Shown here one piece after another: positions 11,948 through 24,906 of a DNA stretch of 64,000 nt (position 1 is its first letter; every line of letters starts with the position of its first letter). The position numbers and the translations under genes are program-made. The DNA lies in contig JAIWZP010000008.1 of NCBI GenBank assembly GCA_025201375.1, positions 496,001 to 560,000 on the forward strand, read 5' to 3'. The notes under the pieces were generated by a model. The model did not search any database, was not told where the DNA came from, and saw only the letters and a program-made list of their open reading frames with translations. The DNA is from Gongronella butleri. Its lineage: Eukaryota > Mucoromycota > Mucoromycetes > Mucorales > Cunninghamellaceae.

Positions 11948-13490
11948 ACAAATTGGAAAAGAGAGAAAAATAGATGCACAGCGAGTAAAAAAAAAGAATT
12001 AAAATCTCACAGGTGACAAGAGGGTGAGAAAAGAGGGGAATAAGATAAAAAGACAAAAAAAAAAAAAAAAAAGTGGAAGCAAGATAGAAAAAGAAAACGA
12101 AACAAGGAAAAAAATAGGATAGATTTTTTTTTTTTTTTTTTTTGTGTGTCGTGTGTGTGAGGACGTGGGTGCGTTTTTTCCTTTTCTTGCCAAAAGTTGC
12201 TTCAGATGGAAACGGATGGGTTGTGTGGGCGATGACTCCATAACCTTATCTTTGGCCCTGTGCGCTTCAGCACTCTTCTACGCAGAAGAAAATGGCCCTG
12301 CTCCTTATCCACCTTGTCTGACACGCGATTCGCGTAAAGCTCTCATGACGAGAATGATTCATCGGTGTCAGGTCTTGCCCAGCCAATCACAAGCAGACCA
12401 CCGCAAAATGCGATTGGCCAGCCTTCCATTGAATCAATGCAGCAACAATGAGCCTCCGCACTCATTGGTCCATCACGCGCCGTTTGAAATATCGTGCCAA
12501 ATCCCTATTTTGTACGCTTCAACAACGTGGGGCAAGCCCAACGGCAACACACAACGTTTCCCAGGGTCAGATGCTCTTTTTATTTTTTTTTTTTTTTTTT
12601 TTTGCTACGCAAAAGATGTCATGGAACTTTTTGGGAGCCCAATGCCTCGCGCGTGACAAGATACAGAAAAAGTCAAAATGCCACCATGTCATTTTTTTTT
12701 CGTTGAAAGAGTAGGGTTGGGCGGGTGCACATCAAGTGAAAATGACTCCTCAAGCTAGACGCGCCGCCATTGGCCGGCTACCATGACACACAAGGGCAAA
12801 TCAATCTCTGCCCACCTCTCCTCAAGGTTTTTTTTCTAAACCAATCGCGACGTTTTGTTTTAAAATCAAGGGGCGCATCGGCAAGCGACGTGTGCGATTC
12901 ATGCGCTCATCGGGTTCTGCACACATGCATATACGCACGTGTCCAAGATGGGCTGCGGTGGCCAAGTCTACAGTATCGCGCGAGCAAAAAAAAAAAAAAA
13001 AAATGGCCCTTTCGATCCCAATACGCGATATTCATCGCAGATAACAGCAACACGCGCTCCACGTGAAACGCATGAGGCCGTTACCATAGCTCCAGATCGA
13101 GCCTGAAAAAGGCACAACCTGGATGTACATTTCTCCTTGCACTCAGCGCGTTCCTGAGGGCAGGAAAAGAAAAAAATGCGTCTGCGCTGGACATTGGACG
13201 CGTGCATGTGTCCCCAATCCCTTCGCATGGCAAAAACAATATGTTTCATACCGTATGCCAGCTGGCATCATATGCGACAGAAGAACCATCGACTCCCTTC
13301 TCCGAGACATAATCTTTTTTTTCTTCAAAAAGAGGAACGACATACGCACAGATCACTCCATGGCAATAAATCGGTTGGCCACTGACCTGAAACCGAGCTA
13401 CGCTGTTGGAAAGCGACGCGTATTGTCGGAGAAACCAGTTTTTTTACGATATTTTCTTTCATGGCGACTTGTTCGTGAACGGCTAGTCAA
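11948..13490. other. Gene-free stretch
   Basis: About 1.5 kb with long A and T runs (for example near 12057-12072, 12125-12143 and 12580-12603) and scattered ORFs that show no domain and no consistent splicing. I see no tRNA, rRNA or transposase. It may hold the promoter of the small bZIP-like gene at its left end. Confidence 0.5.
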
Positions 13491-13499
13491 TCTGCAATT

Positions 13500-15830
13500 T
13501 TTATTTAAGATTTATGAATAAACAGGGGGGTAAAGCGTGTAATGAGATGACTTGCAACGCCCTGGAGGCGCGCCTAGACCAAATCAAAAAATGGCCATCC
13601 CAGAGCTCCAAAATCAAAATCGAAAAAATGGGTCTCCAGAATTCCTCCAAACTTGCACATAAGAGGCAACGCAGGGAGAAACCACGAACGATGCTAAAAA
13701 GGAGTGAGGTTGATTTGCTGGTTGGCAAGCGATTCGTGATTTTGGAGTATACTTTGCAGACGAATGGCACGCAGGAGCGCGTTTTTGGAGCCGCGCCGAC
13801 GCGTCCACTAGCGAAAGAAGCCCCAAGTGTATGGATTTGACTTGAAGCAGGCGCCTTTTAATTAAAGCGTGAAGCGGTTTTTCACGCGTCCAAGTTGCCC
13901 CGCAAACGAACTGTTCGCGTTAATTCTGTGTGGAACTCGTTTTTTGACGTGATCATCGATGGTCACGTACGCAACAGATTACGCTCGTTCTTACGAGCTG
14001 CGTTTCAAGGATCTGCGGTCAGTTTTCGTCGAGATAGCCTTGTGGGAAAATTACGAAGCAAATTTCACTTTACGCGACAACCAGTCAATGGAGCCCTGGG
14101 TTTTATGGTATTCTCATCAGTAAATGGATGCATTCTACAGTACCATGTGCTTGAATGTCGCAGCGATACGAGGACCAAATTTTCACCGGTTTAAATTTCA
14201 TGAATGTGCCCCTTTGAAAATCGGTGGAAAATCCTGCTTTTTTCAAATTCGACATGAGGCACCATTAAGTGCTCTCAGTTGCACGAAACTTTGACATATG
14301 TATAGGCATTTTGGCCTCTCTCTTTTCAGAACAAAAGGAAAATCCGGGGATTGATCTGACCGTTGGCAAGAAAATTGACAATGCTCCGTAAATTCACAAT
14401 TTTGTCTCTAGCGCGTCAAGCTGCTATTCGAACAGGCTTAACTCTTACAAGTGGAAAGACACGCGCAAGGGGGTCATTTTATCCCTGCCCGGCAACGCCG
14501 ATGCGCAACATTTGTACGCTTGCAACGCCCAATCAAACATTTCAGCTTCGTTTTTCTCGGCAATGGACAAGACAAAGGATGGCGTGCTGCTGTGACAATA
14601 AATGCAGAATTCGATTCTTTGTCGGATGAACCCAGTTTCACCAGCGTACGGCCAACAAAAGTGATGCAGAAATTTCAATTTCTAAGATTTGATTTTGATT
14701 GCCCGTTCCTCGAGAACGGCTTGATCGACCCCCGAGTTTTATTGCAGATTTGCTTAGAAAGAAGGGGTCAATGCACCTGATGATATGACTCTCAGATGTC
14801 CAATGTGTAGGTTGCCGAACGGATTTGAGAGACCTGAACCTCTCAAAGCGGGGGACCCTCCAGATGCATTTTGACCTGACCCACCTTATTTTTTTTCTAA
14901 ATTTGAAAAAAATTCGTCGTCAAGCAAGGGCTCATCGCAGCGCCACGAAACTTTTACATGTAGTGGATGTTGCCTCTCTCTTCTCAGAAAAAAATAAAAA
15001 ACCAAAGGTCAACCATGTGGTTTGTCGGGAAGCACAGCATCGCTGAAAATTTGGCTGTAGCGCGTTTTGTAAAATTCATTTCGCGGTAAAATCATGATTC
15101 GATCATCGCCAAACTTTGCCACTTGGCTTTTTCAGCGTCTCTCTTTGAAAGAAAAATTAAAAAACCAGATGTTGATCGGGTCGTTTTCGTGGCATGCACC
15201 GTTTTCAAGAATTGGCACAAATCCATGGATGACCAACACAAATCATGAATCGATTATTGCCTCCCAACCTTTGCCCTTTGACTATGATATTTCGCCGCGC
15301 CTTATTCAACAACACAACATGAAACCCCAAGATTGACTGGATCGTTTTGCACATGAATTTGAAATCTCAACATTTTTACAAACGCAGAATTAAATGCCAC
15401 AAATCATCATGGTTGGGTGGCCCAAAATCTACACATACAGTACTGTAATAATGTTTTACCGACGCGACTCTTTTTGAAAAACCGTTCAAACCAGGAGTCG
15501 ACCGAGTCATTGTGCAGATGAATCCAAAATTCTGACATTTCCACAAATCCGGCACGAGTCTCTCAAAATATTTTGTGGATCGCGGTGAAATGGCATCGAT
15601 CGAAAGAGACGCACTCGGGTGTCATTTCCTGATTGTTTGCTTGCCCGATGGATGAACTTTGCCCGCTTGCAAAAGTCGATCAAACATTGCTTGGATCAAT
15701 TTTCGAACTTGCTTTTCTCGACAACTGGAAAAATAACAACCAACAACGATGCTTTTAACATGCCAAATGCTGCTGCTGAAGAATATCCACCGAATGAAAC
15801 AAGTGTCACGGCGATCTGATCAAAACTGGC
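13500..15830. repeat. Island of degenerate R2/R1-type repeats
   Basis: Non-coding sequence with blocks that recur elsewhere in the window. At 13505-13560 there is an 'aacaggggggtaaagc ... gatgacttgcaa' block, also at 15928-15972 and 45390-45425. At 13590-13670 there is an 'aaatcgaaaaaatgggtctc' block followed by 'cagaattc', also near 24380-24420 and in reverse complement at about 55035-55085. At 13785-13900 a 'gccgacgcgt' block recurs at about 30545-30660. At 14060-14110 and 14700-14780 variants of 'gacaaccagtcaatg' and 'gacccccgagttttat' appear. The copies are diverged and carry no intact ORF. Confidence 0.65.
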
Positions 15831-15839
15831 CGAGAAAAT

Positions 15840-16800
15840 ACACTTTTTCAACAAAAAATTCAATGGCGATATGCTCGACAACTGTCTAGTCAACCCCCGA
15901 TTTTATTCATATTTAGTAAAAAACAGGGGGGCAAAGCATCTTGTAATGGGATGACTTGCAGGGCGCTAGCTTGGGTTTTACGTAACTTTTTGCATCGGTC
16001 ATCATTTCACCAGCTTGCTTGCAGCCAATTCTACAGTACCGTACTGTAGTACAGCGCTCAAAAACCTGCAAAAAAAATACAGTAAAAAAAATTCCATGCA
16101 ATTTACGCACCTAAATTTGAAAGTGTCAAACCTTAAATCTTTGCAAAAAAAACTTGCCGAAAGTAGGCACTTTTCTCGGTCGATACGTAGCCGTTCATGC
16201 GTCACTCTTTGGACATTTTTCCTACAGTACGTTGGGGCAACAACCTGGCTGGCATTTTGTCTGCCAATAGCAAATTGTCGGAGATACCTGTTTGGGATGC
16301 ATCGAACATTCGGAGTTCTAAATTTACCAAATTTGGTATTTTCTGAGATTGAAAAGTGTGACCCCTGAGTGACCCCTGAGTGACCCCTGAATTTTTCAAA
16401 GGTGGTCGTAGCGCTTTGGCGTTTTAAGCTTTTTTGTTGCAAATTTTGCGCTGATTCCAATGCAGTCATTTTTCAACGTGATCAGCCAAGCCAATGTTGA
16501 AATAAATGCAAAATAGGCCAAATTTGATGATTTTTGAATTTGTGGGCTCGAAAAAACTCGAGCGCACCCATCCCGCGCACTGACTGTAGTTTATGCAGTG
16601 ACGCATTTTTCATCAGCGGGCAGGCAGGCTGTAAAAAAATTTCTGGAGGCGCAACAGGTCATCAAAGGTCCAAAAACACGCCTTGCCGTTTTCTAAACGC
16701 AAATGTGTGCGTTTTCATGCAGTGTAGCGCACTGCTGCGGGCCACTTGGCACCAAAGCAACGGTGCGCGTCAGATTCTGAGCTTCTGATGCCGTTTTAAA
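15840..16800 (+). repeat. R1 repeat, longest left copy
   Basis: About 0.95 kb that aligns by eye, with interruptions, to 45290-46330. Shared landmarks in the same order are: ctcgacaac near the start; 'cccccgattttat'; 'caggggggcaaagc'; 'gatgacttgcag'; 'ttgcatcggtcat'; 'attccatgcaat'; 'gttcatgcgtca'; 'acctgtttgggatg'; 'ttttctgagattgaaa'; 'gtgacccctga'; and 'ctgtaaaaaaatttctgg'. Its last third also matches 62940-63210. No protein is recognised, so this is a decayed element of unknown class. Confidence 0.75.
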
Positions 16801-17017
16801 ACAATCAGATCATGCAAAGGACAAGAAAAGCACCAAAATACAGTACAACTGTACGTACGTACGTAACATGAAAATGTGATCTGCGCGTAAAAAAAAAACA
16901 TCGGCGAAACAGATTCGTTTACAGTTTTTTGCTTATGATACTACTATTATGCCACAGAAGTGAAACGCGGGCAGATGCCCATACTATACTATACGATGTG
17001 AGGGGGGGAATCATTGG
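16801..17017. other. Short spacer with GTAC palindromes
   Basis: Contains 'acagtacaactgtacgtacg', a GTAC/ACGT alternating palindromic run, just upstream of the 3' end of the next minus-strand gene. No gene is seen. Confidence 0.5.
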
Positions 17018-18679
17018 TTATTGCATGGGAAGGTTTTCATTCGATTCGATGAGGCGCTTCTCGCTGGGGTAGCCTGGCGGTGCTGCGGCAGCGGATGATA
17101 GTTGCTTGAGTTGGTGGTACGACAGTTCTTGGTGGCTCGCGGGGCTGATGGGCGAGTGTTCAACGTCGATAGGCAGCGTGCCGTCCAATGCGAGGTGCTC
17201 GTCGGGGGTGTCAATGGGCACGTCGTAGGCAGGGCGATAATTGTTGCCCTTTGTGCGGCGCACCGGGTTGGAAAAGACACGCACGCCGTGCCACACGGAC
17301 CACGCCGTGCGGCCCATCGTCGCAAGCGTCAGCAGAAGCAGCACAATCGTGATCACCGTCGTAAAGATCAAAAAGCTGCGCGTGAATTGGTACGGGTCCA
17401 TGCCCGGCGGGTGCGGCACGCAAATACGCGCGAGCCGGTAGATAAAATACACCACCGACGCACAACCAAGAACAAACATCACGGGCAAAACGTACTTGTA
17501 CTCCTTGTATACAGCAACAAGGCTGATGGTCAGACCCAAGGCGCCAAGTATAAACACGAGAATCGCCTCGGTAGTCGACGCGTCGTACTGCAGCTTTTGT
17601 GACGGGATCAATTGCGCCGCAAACGAAAACACAAAAAAGTAATCGAGCTTCAGAAACGTGATGAGCAAACTCGAGTTCACCAGCGCCGTCTTGATCCTTG
17701 AAAGAAAGGGCAAACTTGGTCAATTTCTCCCTCCTCTGCTTTCTGCTCTTGCGTGGATCTTACTTTAGATCCGCCGAGAAATTGCGATAATTGTCCCAGG
17801 CGAATTGTTTGCGGAGCCGCCAGCCAAAGAAGGCGAGAACAAGGAAGAATGCGGGGATCAGGGCAATGATCGCATACTCAATGGGGCGCATGTGGTGTCC
17901 GAAATAGTCTAGGGCGTCCTGGCGGCCATTGGGGCCAAACCAGCGTGGGTCAACCGGTGCCCACGCGGCATCGCCACATCCAGCTTCTTCCAGAATGATG
18001 TGCTGCTGCAGTTGGATACCTCCATACCTGGTGAAACAAACAAAACAAGAACGGGGAAGCCCAAAAATGGCAGTGAGGATCGGCGGCGACGCGCGTACCT
18101 GATTTTTTTTTTTTTTTTTTTTTTTTGCGCGACCCCGGAAAGCGGCGCTTCTTACACTAAAAAAGACGACAAAAGGGTAAGTTTCCTAATTCAGCCACGG
18201 ACCTCGTCGTCCGCTCCTCAAAAAATAAAAGCCACGTACCGACAACCAAGAGACCAAACGTGAGCAGTGTTAACAATTGAGCTAAAAAGCGAAATGCGAC
18301 ATGTGAGCCTTGGAAGAAAAAAAAGAGGCAAAAAGGTCCTCCGTCGACCTACCTGTGTTTCGTTGCACCAGTGCATCCACGCAAAGGATGACCTGGAAGA
18401 CCTGACTGATGATGAACAGGCTGTGATAGATCAAATCGGACTCGCTGACGCCTAAATGGGGAGCGTGAGTCTCGAACAACGCAAGAATCAAGCACGTTTT
18501 TACTCACCCTGGCCCGTGACGTTCGTGGCCATGTTGCAGTTGCTGACAAGGCCCAAGTGGTTCATGACGACCATGCCCTCTAGAATACAAATCAGCACGC
18601 ACTCGACCGAGACGAGCCCGAGCGTGAGGGCAAAATCGCGATTATGCAAAATATCGGCCAATCGACTGTCGGAACCCAT
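17018..18679 (-). CDS. Eight-span membrane protein, possibly UPF0658-like Golgi protein
   Basis: Five exons: 18508-18679, 18353-18451, 18240-18281, 17764-18019 and 17018-17696. They give 1248 nt and 415 aa. About eight hydrophobic segments are visible, starting with FALTLGLVSVECVLICIL near the N-terminus and ending with FLIFTTVITIVLLLLTLA, followed by a hydrophilic tail of about 90 residues. The layout, with an aromatic KLDYFF motif and a YKEYKY loop, recalls the fungal UPF0658 Golgi membrane proteins, which have no established function. That family call is tentative. The acceptor of the fourth exon is ambiguous: the canonical-looking CAG near 18030 would break the frame, and I used an AG ten bases further in. 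The third exon is only 42 nt. Confidence 0.65.
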
Positions 18680-19317
18680 CGTTGTGCGTGTATCGTGGTG
18701 GTAAGAAGGGTCGACGAAGGGGGAAAAAAAAACACAACAAAGAAAAAAAGAGAGAAAGAGAGAAACAAAAAAGAGGCGCGCTGTATAACCAAGCACAAGA
18801 GCAGAAAAAGATGAAAAAAAAGGGGAGGCGATGGGCCATCCAAATCCGAGATCCACATTGAGCTGGTGTAACATTACTGAGCCCAGCATCACTTTTGGGC
18901 TTTGCAAAAAGAATACGCTGGCTGGAGATTCCCCAGTTTCATCCAAGTTGACAATTTTGGCAGCTGATTCATGCACTTGGGCGTAGCCTCGTGGTCGTTC
19001 TTCTCCCAATTCCATCCCACGACCCGACTTTTTTTGCTTGGAACGATGGAGACTAGCGCAGAATGTCTCGTGACAGACCGGGGAACCCGCGCTGATTCCG
19101 TCAAAACTTGGATTCCATGAATTGCGGCCACATGATCCATTGCATTTCTTTCCCATTGTCGACAGTCATGTCGCTAGCAAGCTCAAGAACAACGATTTAT
19201 TAGGGAGGTCAGTAAGCATGGATCTAAAAGTGTAAGCAAATAAGAAGTAAGGCATGGAAATATCATACAATATGGCAAATGGGTAAGAAAAAAAAAACGA
19301 CGCGCTGGCTGGGCTTA
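18680..19317. other. Intergenic spacer, no gene seen
   Basis: 638 nt between two minus-strand genes. The part next to 18679 is A-rich (minus-strand T-rich) and is the likely promoter of the membrane-protein gene. The rest shows no coding signal I trust. Confidence 0.45.
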
Positions 19318-21202
<1,885 letters not shown>

Positions 21203-21469
21203 AGTCACAGAATAAAAAAAAAGGTGCAAACAAGAAAAGAGAGAGAGAGAAAAAAAAAAAGGGGAACAGGGAAAAAGGCAACCAGATCACACTTTAAATC
21301 AATTCCATTTCAACATCCGCCCATGGATCGCCTTGCCCAGCAAAACAGCGTGTCCCACATTGGTGCTGACTAGGACGCCCGTGCCCAGAAAGCCCAAAAA
21401 AAAAAGCTCCTATGGCCTTGGCTACGTGTTCAATGGCAACAAATCGCTTGGTCCTTTTTTTCAATTTAT

Positions 21470-21787
21470 TTAAGCCGTATTATTCCTCTTTTTAGGGCAA
21501 CACGGGCTGGACTCGCCCTTGGCGAGCAGTGCGTCGCAGCAAGCCTTAAGGGCATCCAATTGCTTGCGGCATTTGTCCTCTTGGTACTTGTTGCGCTCGA
21601 GACAGTCCTGAATGGCGCAGGCTGCCATATAAAATCTAGTTAGTCAATGCCAATTCATCCAAAACAAACCACGACATTTACCAAATTTTTGACAAGGAGG
21701 CGCCTGGAACGCACAAAAAGCAGAAAAATAAGAAAAGGTGAGCAAGTGGCAAATGGATGGCGCCATTTATCGCTTTACCTGAGGCAT
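21470..21787 (-). CDS. CMC4: Mitochondrial CX9C protein Cmc4
   Basis: Three exons: 21779-21787 (9 nt), 21682-21703 (22 nt) and 21470-21621. They give 183 nt and 60 aa. The protein begins MPQAPPCQKFACAIQDCLE and continues with YQEDKC, then LDALKACC, matching CMC4, whose human form starts MPQKDPCQK and has the same cysteine layout. Family members are small twin-CX9C proteins imported into the mitochondrial intermembrane space by Mia40/Erv1 and folded by disulfides. The first two exons are micro-exons that encode only ten residues. The gene is divergent from NFU1, with 208 nt between the two ATGs. Confidence 0.9.
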
Positions 21788-21995
21788 TGCACGAGGAAAA
21801 AAAAAACAATTGGAAAGAGAGAGAGCTGGCGCATGACAAGGCGGGTGATGGGGGGGGGCCATCATGGCGTGCCGTGGGGGCCGGGGGTTGAGCGGAGATT
21901 CATCAACAAGCTTTAAAATGCATTTTTTTTGGCAGCCTTGCCTTTCTTTTAGCCATTTGTCTTTTTTTTTTCCTCTTGATCCTTATATTGCAACC
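21788..21995. promoter_or_regulatory. Bidirectional promoter of CMC4 and NFU1
   Basis: The 208 nt between the two divergent start codons must hold both promoters. It contains an A-rich and GA-repeat part near CMC4, a G-rich centre (a run of nine G near 21850 and GGGGGCCGGGGG at 21881), and a T/C-rich part near NFU1. No known operator is recognised. Confidence 0.7.
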
Positions 21996-22878
21996 ATGGC
22001 CACCGTTCGTTTGACCACTCGCCTCTTGCAGCGCACCTGCACGCAAAGTCGCTCGCTTTTATACCACGCCAAGCCTTTTCCGCGTCGTTCTTTCTTGACA
22101 CAGCCCGTACAGCGCACGACGCTGTTGGCAACTGGTCGCCCTGCTATTATTCAGCAAGGTAGGAAAGGGGCAAGAAGAGAACCAGCCCCAAGAACCAAGC
22201 GAAAAGGGCCGTGTTTGCTGATTTTCGCTATTTTTCTTGTTTTTAGTGCGCACCATGTTCATTCAGACGGAGACGACGCCCAATGACGACAGTCTCAAGT
22301 TCATCCCGGGGACGACGGTGCTGGAAAAGGGCACGGCCGAGTTCCTGGACATCCGTAGCTCGATGAAGTCGCCGCTGGCCAAGACATTGTTCCAAATTGA
22401 GGGCGTCTGTGGCGTGTTCTTTGGTCCCGACTTTATTTCGATCAGCAAGGACGCCGGCACCGAATGGTCGCTCATGAAGCCGGACATCTACGCGGCCATT
22501 ATGGACCATTTTGCCAGTGGGCAGCCGATCATGCTCAATGAGGAGGATCTGCTTGCTAGCGACACCGCCATCCACCCCGACGACTCGGAGGAGGTCCAGA
22601 TGATCAAGGAGCTTCTCGACACACGCATCCGTCCCGCCATCCAGGAGGACGGCGGCGACATTGAATACTGCGGCTTTGAGGACGGCATCGTCAAGCTCAA
22701 GCTCAAGGGCAGCTGCCGCGGATGCTCCAGCTCCACCGTCACGCTCAAAAATGGCATTGAGACCATGATGATGCATTATATCCCGGAAGTCCAGGCCGTC
22801 GAGCAAGTGCTCGACGAGCACGAGGCCATCGGAATGGCCGAATTCGACAAACTCGAGCGTCGACTCAATGAAAACTAG
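21996..22878 (+). CDS. NFU1: Mitochondrial Fe-S cluster scaffold/carrier NFU1
   Basis: Two exons, 21996-22158 and 22247-22878, give 795 nt and 264 aa. The first exon encodes an Arg/Ser/Thr-rich mitochondrial presequence. The second has the Nfu N-terminal domain ([29 protein letters not shown]) and the NifU-like C-terminal domain with the cluster-binding CxxC ([10 protein letters not shown]211 and C214). NFU1 delivers [4Fe-4S] clusters to targets such as lipoyl synthase and respiratory-chain subunits. Both domains are full length. It is convergent with prefoldin subunit 4, leaving 285 nt between stops, and divergent from CMC4. Confidence 0.95.
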
Positions 22879-23163
22879 CCATCCTCCCCTCCTCTTTTTA
22901 TTTTCTTATCAAAACTCATAGACACGAATAAAAAAATCAAAAATGAATTAAAAGTGGGTGGAACGGCGAACTGGGGCCCCAAAAGCTCTGTGGATCGTGC
23001 ATTGCTCTGCAAAAAGAGTGCTTGAGGGCATTTGACGCGCTGAGACGCGGTTGTGTGCTTTGACAGCACCTCCCTTTTCATCTTCATGCGTGCATAATGC
23101 GGAATTGAGGCGGCTCCATGGATATTTTGTTTAATTTTTTTTTCTTTGCGTAATTCTATGCAT

Positions 23164-23762
23164 TTAATCCTTTTCAAGGTTGATGGCGTTGCCAAACTTG
23201 GCATACAAGCTCTTTTTGAGATCCTTCATCTTGTCTTGGGTGGTTCCAATCTCGCTCTCGATTTCTTCCAGCTTGAGTCCCAATGCTGACGCGTCCTTTT
23301 CAACACGCTCGATCGCCTCCGAGACCGGAATGTGCACAAAGGCGTCGCCCACCTTGTGTCGCACGGGCTCGTCCTCGTCTGCGAGCTCCAATTCCATGGC
23401 GACGTCGTCCAGGTACTCCTTTTCTTGCTAAAATCATAGAAAAAGGCGCAATTGGTACAGCACCACTGCCGTGAGATGACGTCCTTTGCACACTTTTGCA
23501 TACTTTTTGCATGAAACGACGCGTGTTTTACCTTGAGTTTGGCATATTGTTCCTCCAGATCGTCGATTTGAGCATTCAGCTTGCTAAAGGCATTGATTTG
23601 CTGCTGATCGGCCCACTTGACCTCGACCTCGGCCTCGGGCTCCTCCTTTTTGTCAAGCTAGCGCGCGAACGAAAAGCAAAAATACAGAATTGTAAGCACA
23701 AAACACGAGAAACGCCCACCGCGCCTCCTTTTTGGCCTTACCATACGGATGGCGTTGGACAT
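23164..23762 (-). CDS. PFDN4: Prefoldin subunit 4
   Basis: Three exons, 23742-23762 (21 nt), 23532-23657 and 23164-23427, give 411 nt and 136 aa, the usual length for this subunit (134 in human). The protein has two long coiled-coil arms around a beta-hairpin region (ELADEDEPVRHKVGDAF). It ends with the family signature LYAKFGNAINLE. It is a beta-class subunit of the cytosolic prefoldin hexamer that passes nascent actin and tubulin to the CCT chaperonin (yeast GIM3). Prefoldin subunit 3 lies in the same window at 47108. Confidence 0.95.
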
Positions 23763-24906
23763 TTTTATAAAAAAGTAGTAGAAAAGCGAGAGAATGAAGG
23801 ATGCGTCAAAACTCGGCCCTGATGTGCGCCATTCAAACCTCGCATCAAGATTCAAATTCCGCAAAATATGCAATTCGCCAGAACACGACCAAAAATCAAA
23901 TAAAATCCTTTTTAATGGGCGTGTACTCGATTTTCCACGCAATAGATCATCTGTCTTTGTCGTGCATCACGTGATTAGTTGTGGACCAAAGTAGACACTA
24001 TGTGTTTTTTGCGCCTTAGCTCAAGCAATGGTGAACAAGACAGCGCCAAAATGCCAAATCAGACAAAATTCGTCATTGCTGGCGTTCCAGCAAATCAATC
24101 TTCCTCAAATTTGGATCATGGTCATCTTGGACAATTGAAATTTACAATGTCAAGATTGAGATGCCAATGACTCTCAATGGACGAGAGATGGTCGAAAAAT
24201 GCCATTGAGGCAAATCAGTTGAATCCCGCCAAGCCAGACACTGTAGAGCCTCGACGCGCATCACAGCGTGAAAAAGCAGGCTAGAAATACCTAGCAAGAT
24301 GCAAATTTAGAGTGGTCACATAGCGCTAGGGCGCACCGCAAGCAAATCAAATTTTTGCCGTGGCGAGGTGCCAAAACCAAAATCGAAAAAACAAGTTCTC
24401 AGAATTCTTTCAAACTGGCACACAAGGAATCCCGTATGAAGAAACGGCGAAAAATGCCAAAAACTAGCGCGGTCCATCAGCTGACTCACAAGCTATGATT
24501 GCAGGAGTTCGAGTTTCACGCCAAAACCAGTCAATGGATCATTGATTTTAATTGAGTTTTTACCAGAGAACAAGAAGCTTTCACCCTATACTGAAGGGCG
24601 TGGCAAACTGAGAACCTAAGTTTACTATTTTCAAATCTCTGACTGTACATCTTGGGAATTACGTGATTTTTTGAAAAAAAAAGGTCGTGCGAGTGAATTC
24701 ACTTGAACGAGACACGTTGGAAACACAGGCAGAATGCCTTGATCTCATTGATGGGTTGTCAATCGATTCGACAAACGACTAAAAATCCAAAAATCGCTTT
24801 GTTTACTCGAAAAAAGTATGTATACTGCATGATAAGTGTGAATCAATGAGGTGTATATAGTTTATTTAGAGATGACGAGGGATGAAATAGAAGGATATAT
24901 AAAATT
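23763..24906. repeat. Spacer with R2-type repeat copy
   Basis: No gene is seen. From about 24310 to 24560 there is a diverged copy of the block at 13560-14090. Shared landmarks are 'aaaatcgaaaaa', 'cagaattc', 'aaact.gcacaca.g' and, further on, 'aaccagtcaatgga'. The rest is AT-rich with no recognisable feature. The promoter of prefoldin 4 should lie just above 23762. Confidence 0.6.
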
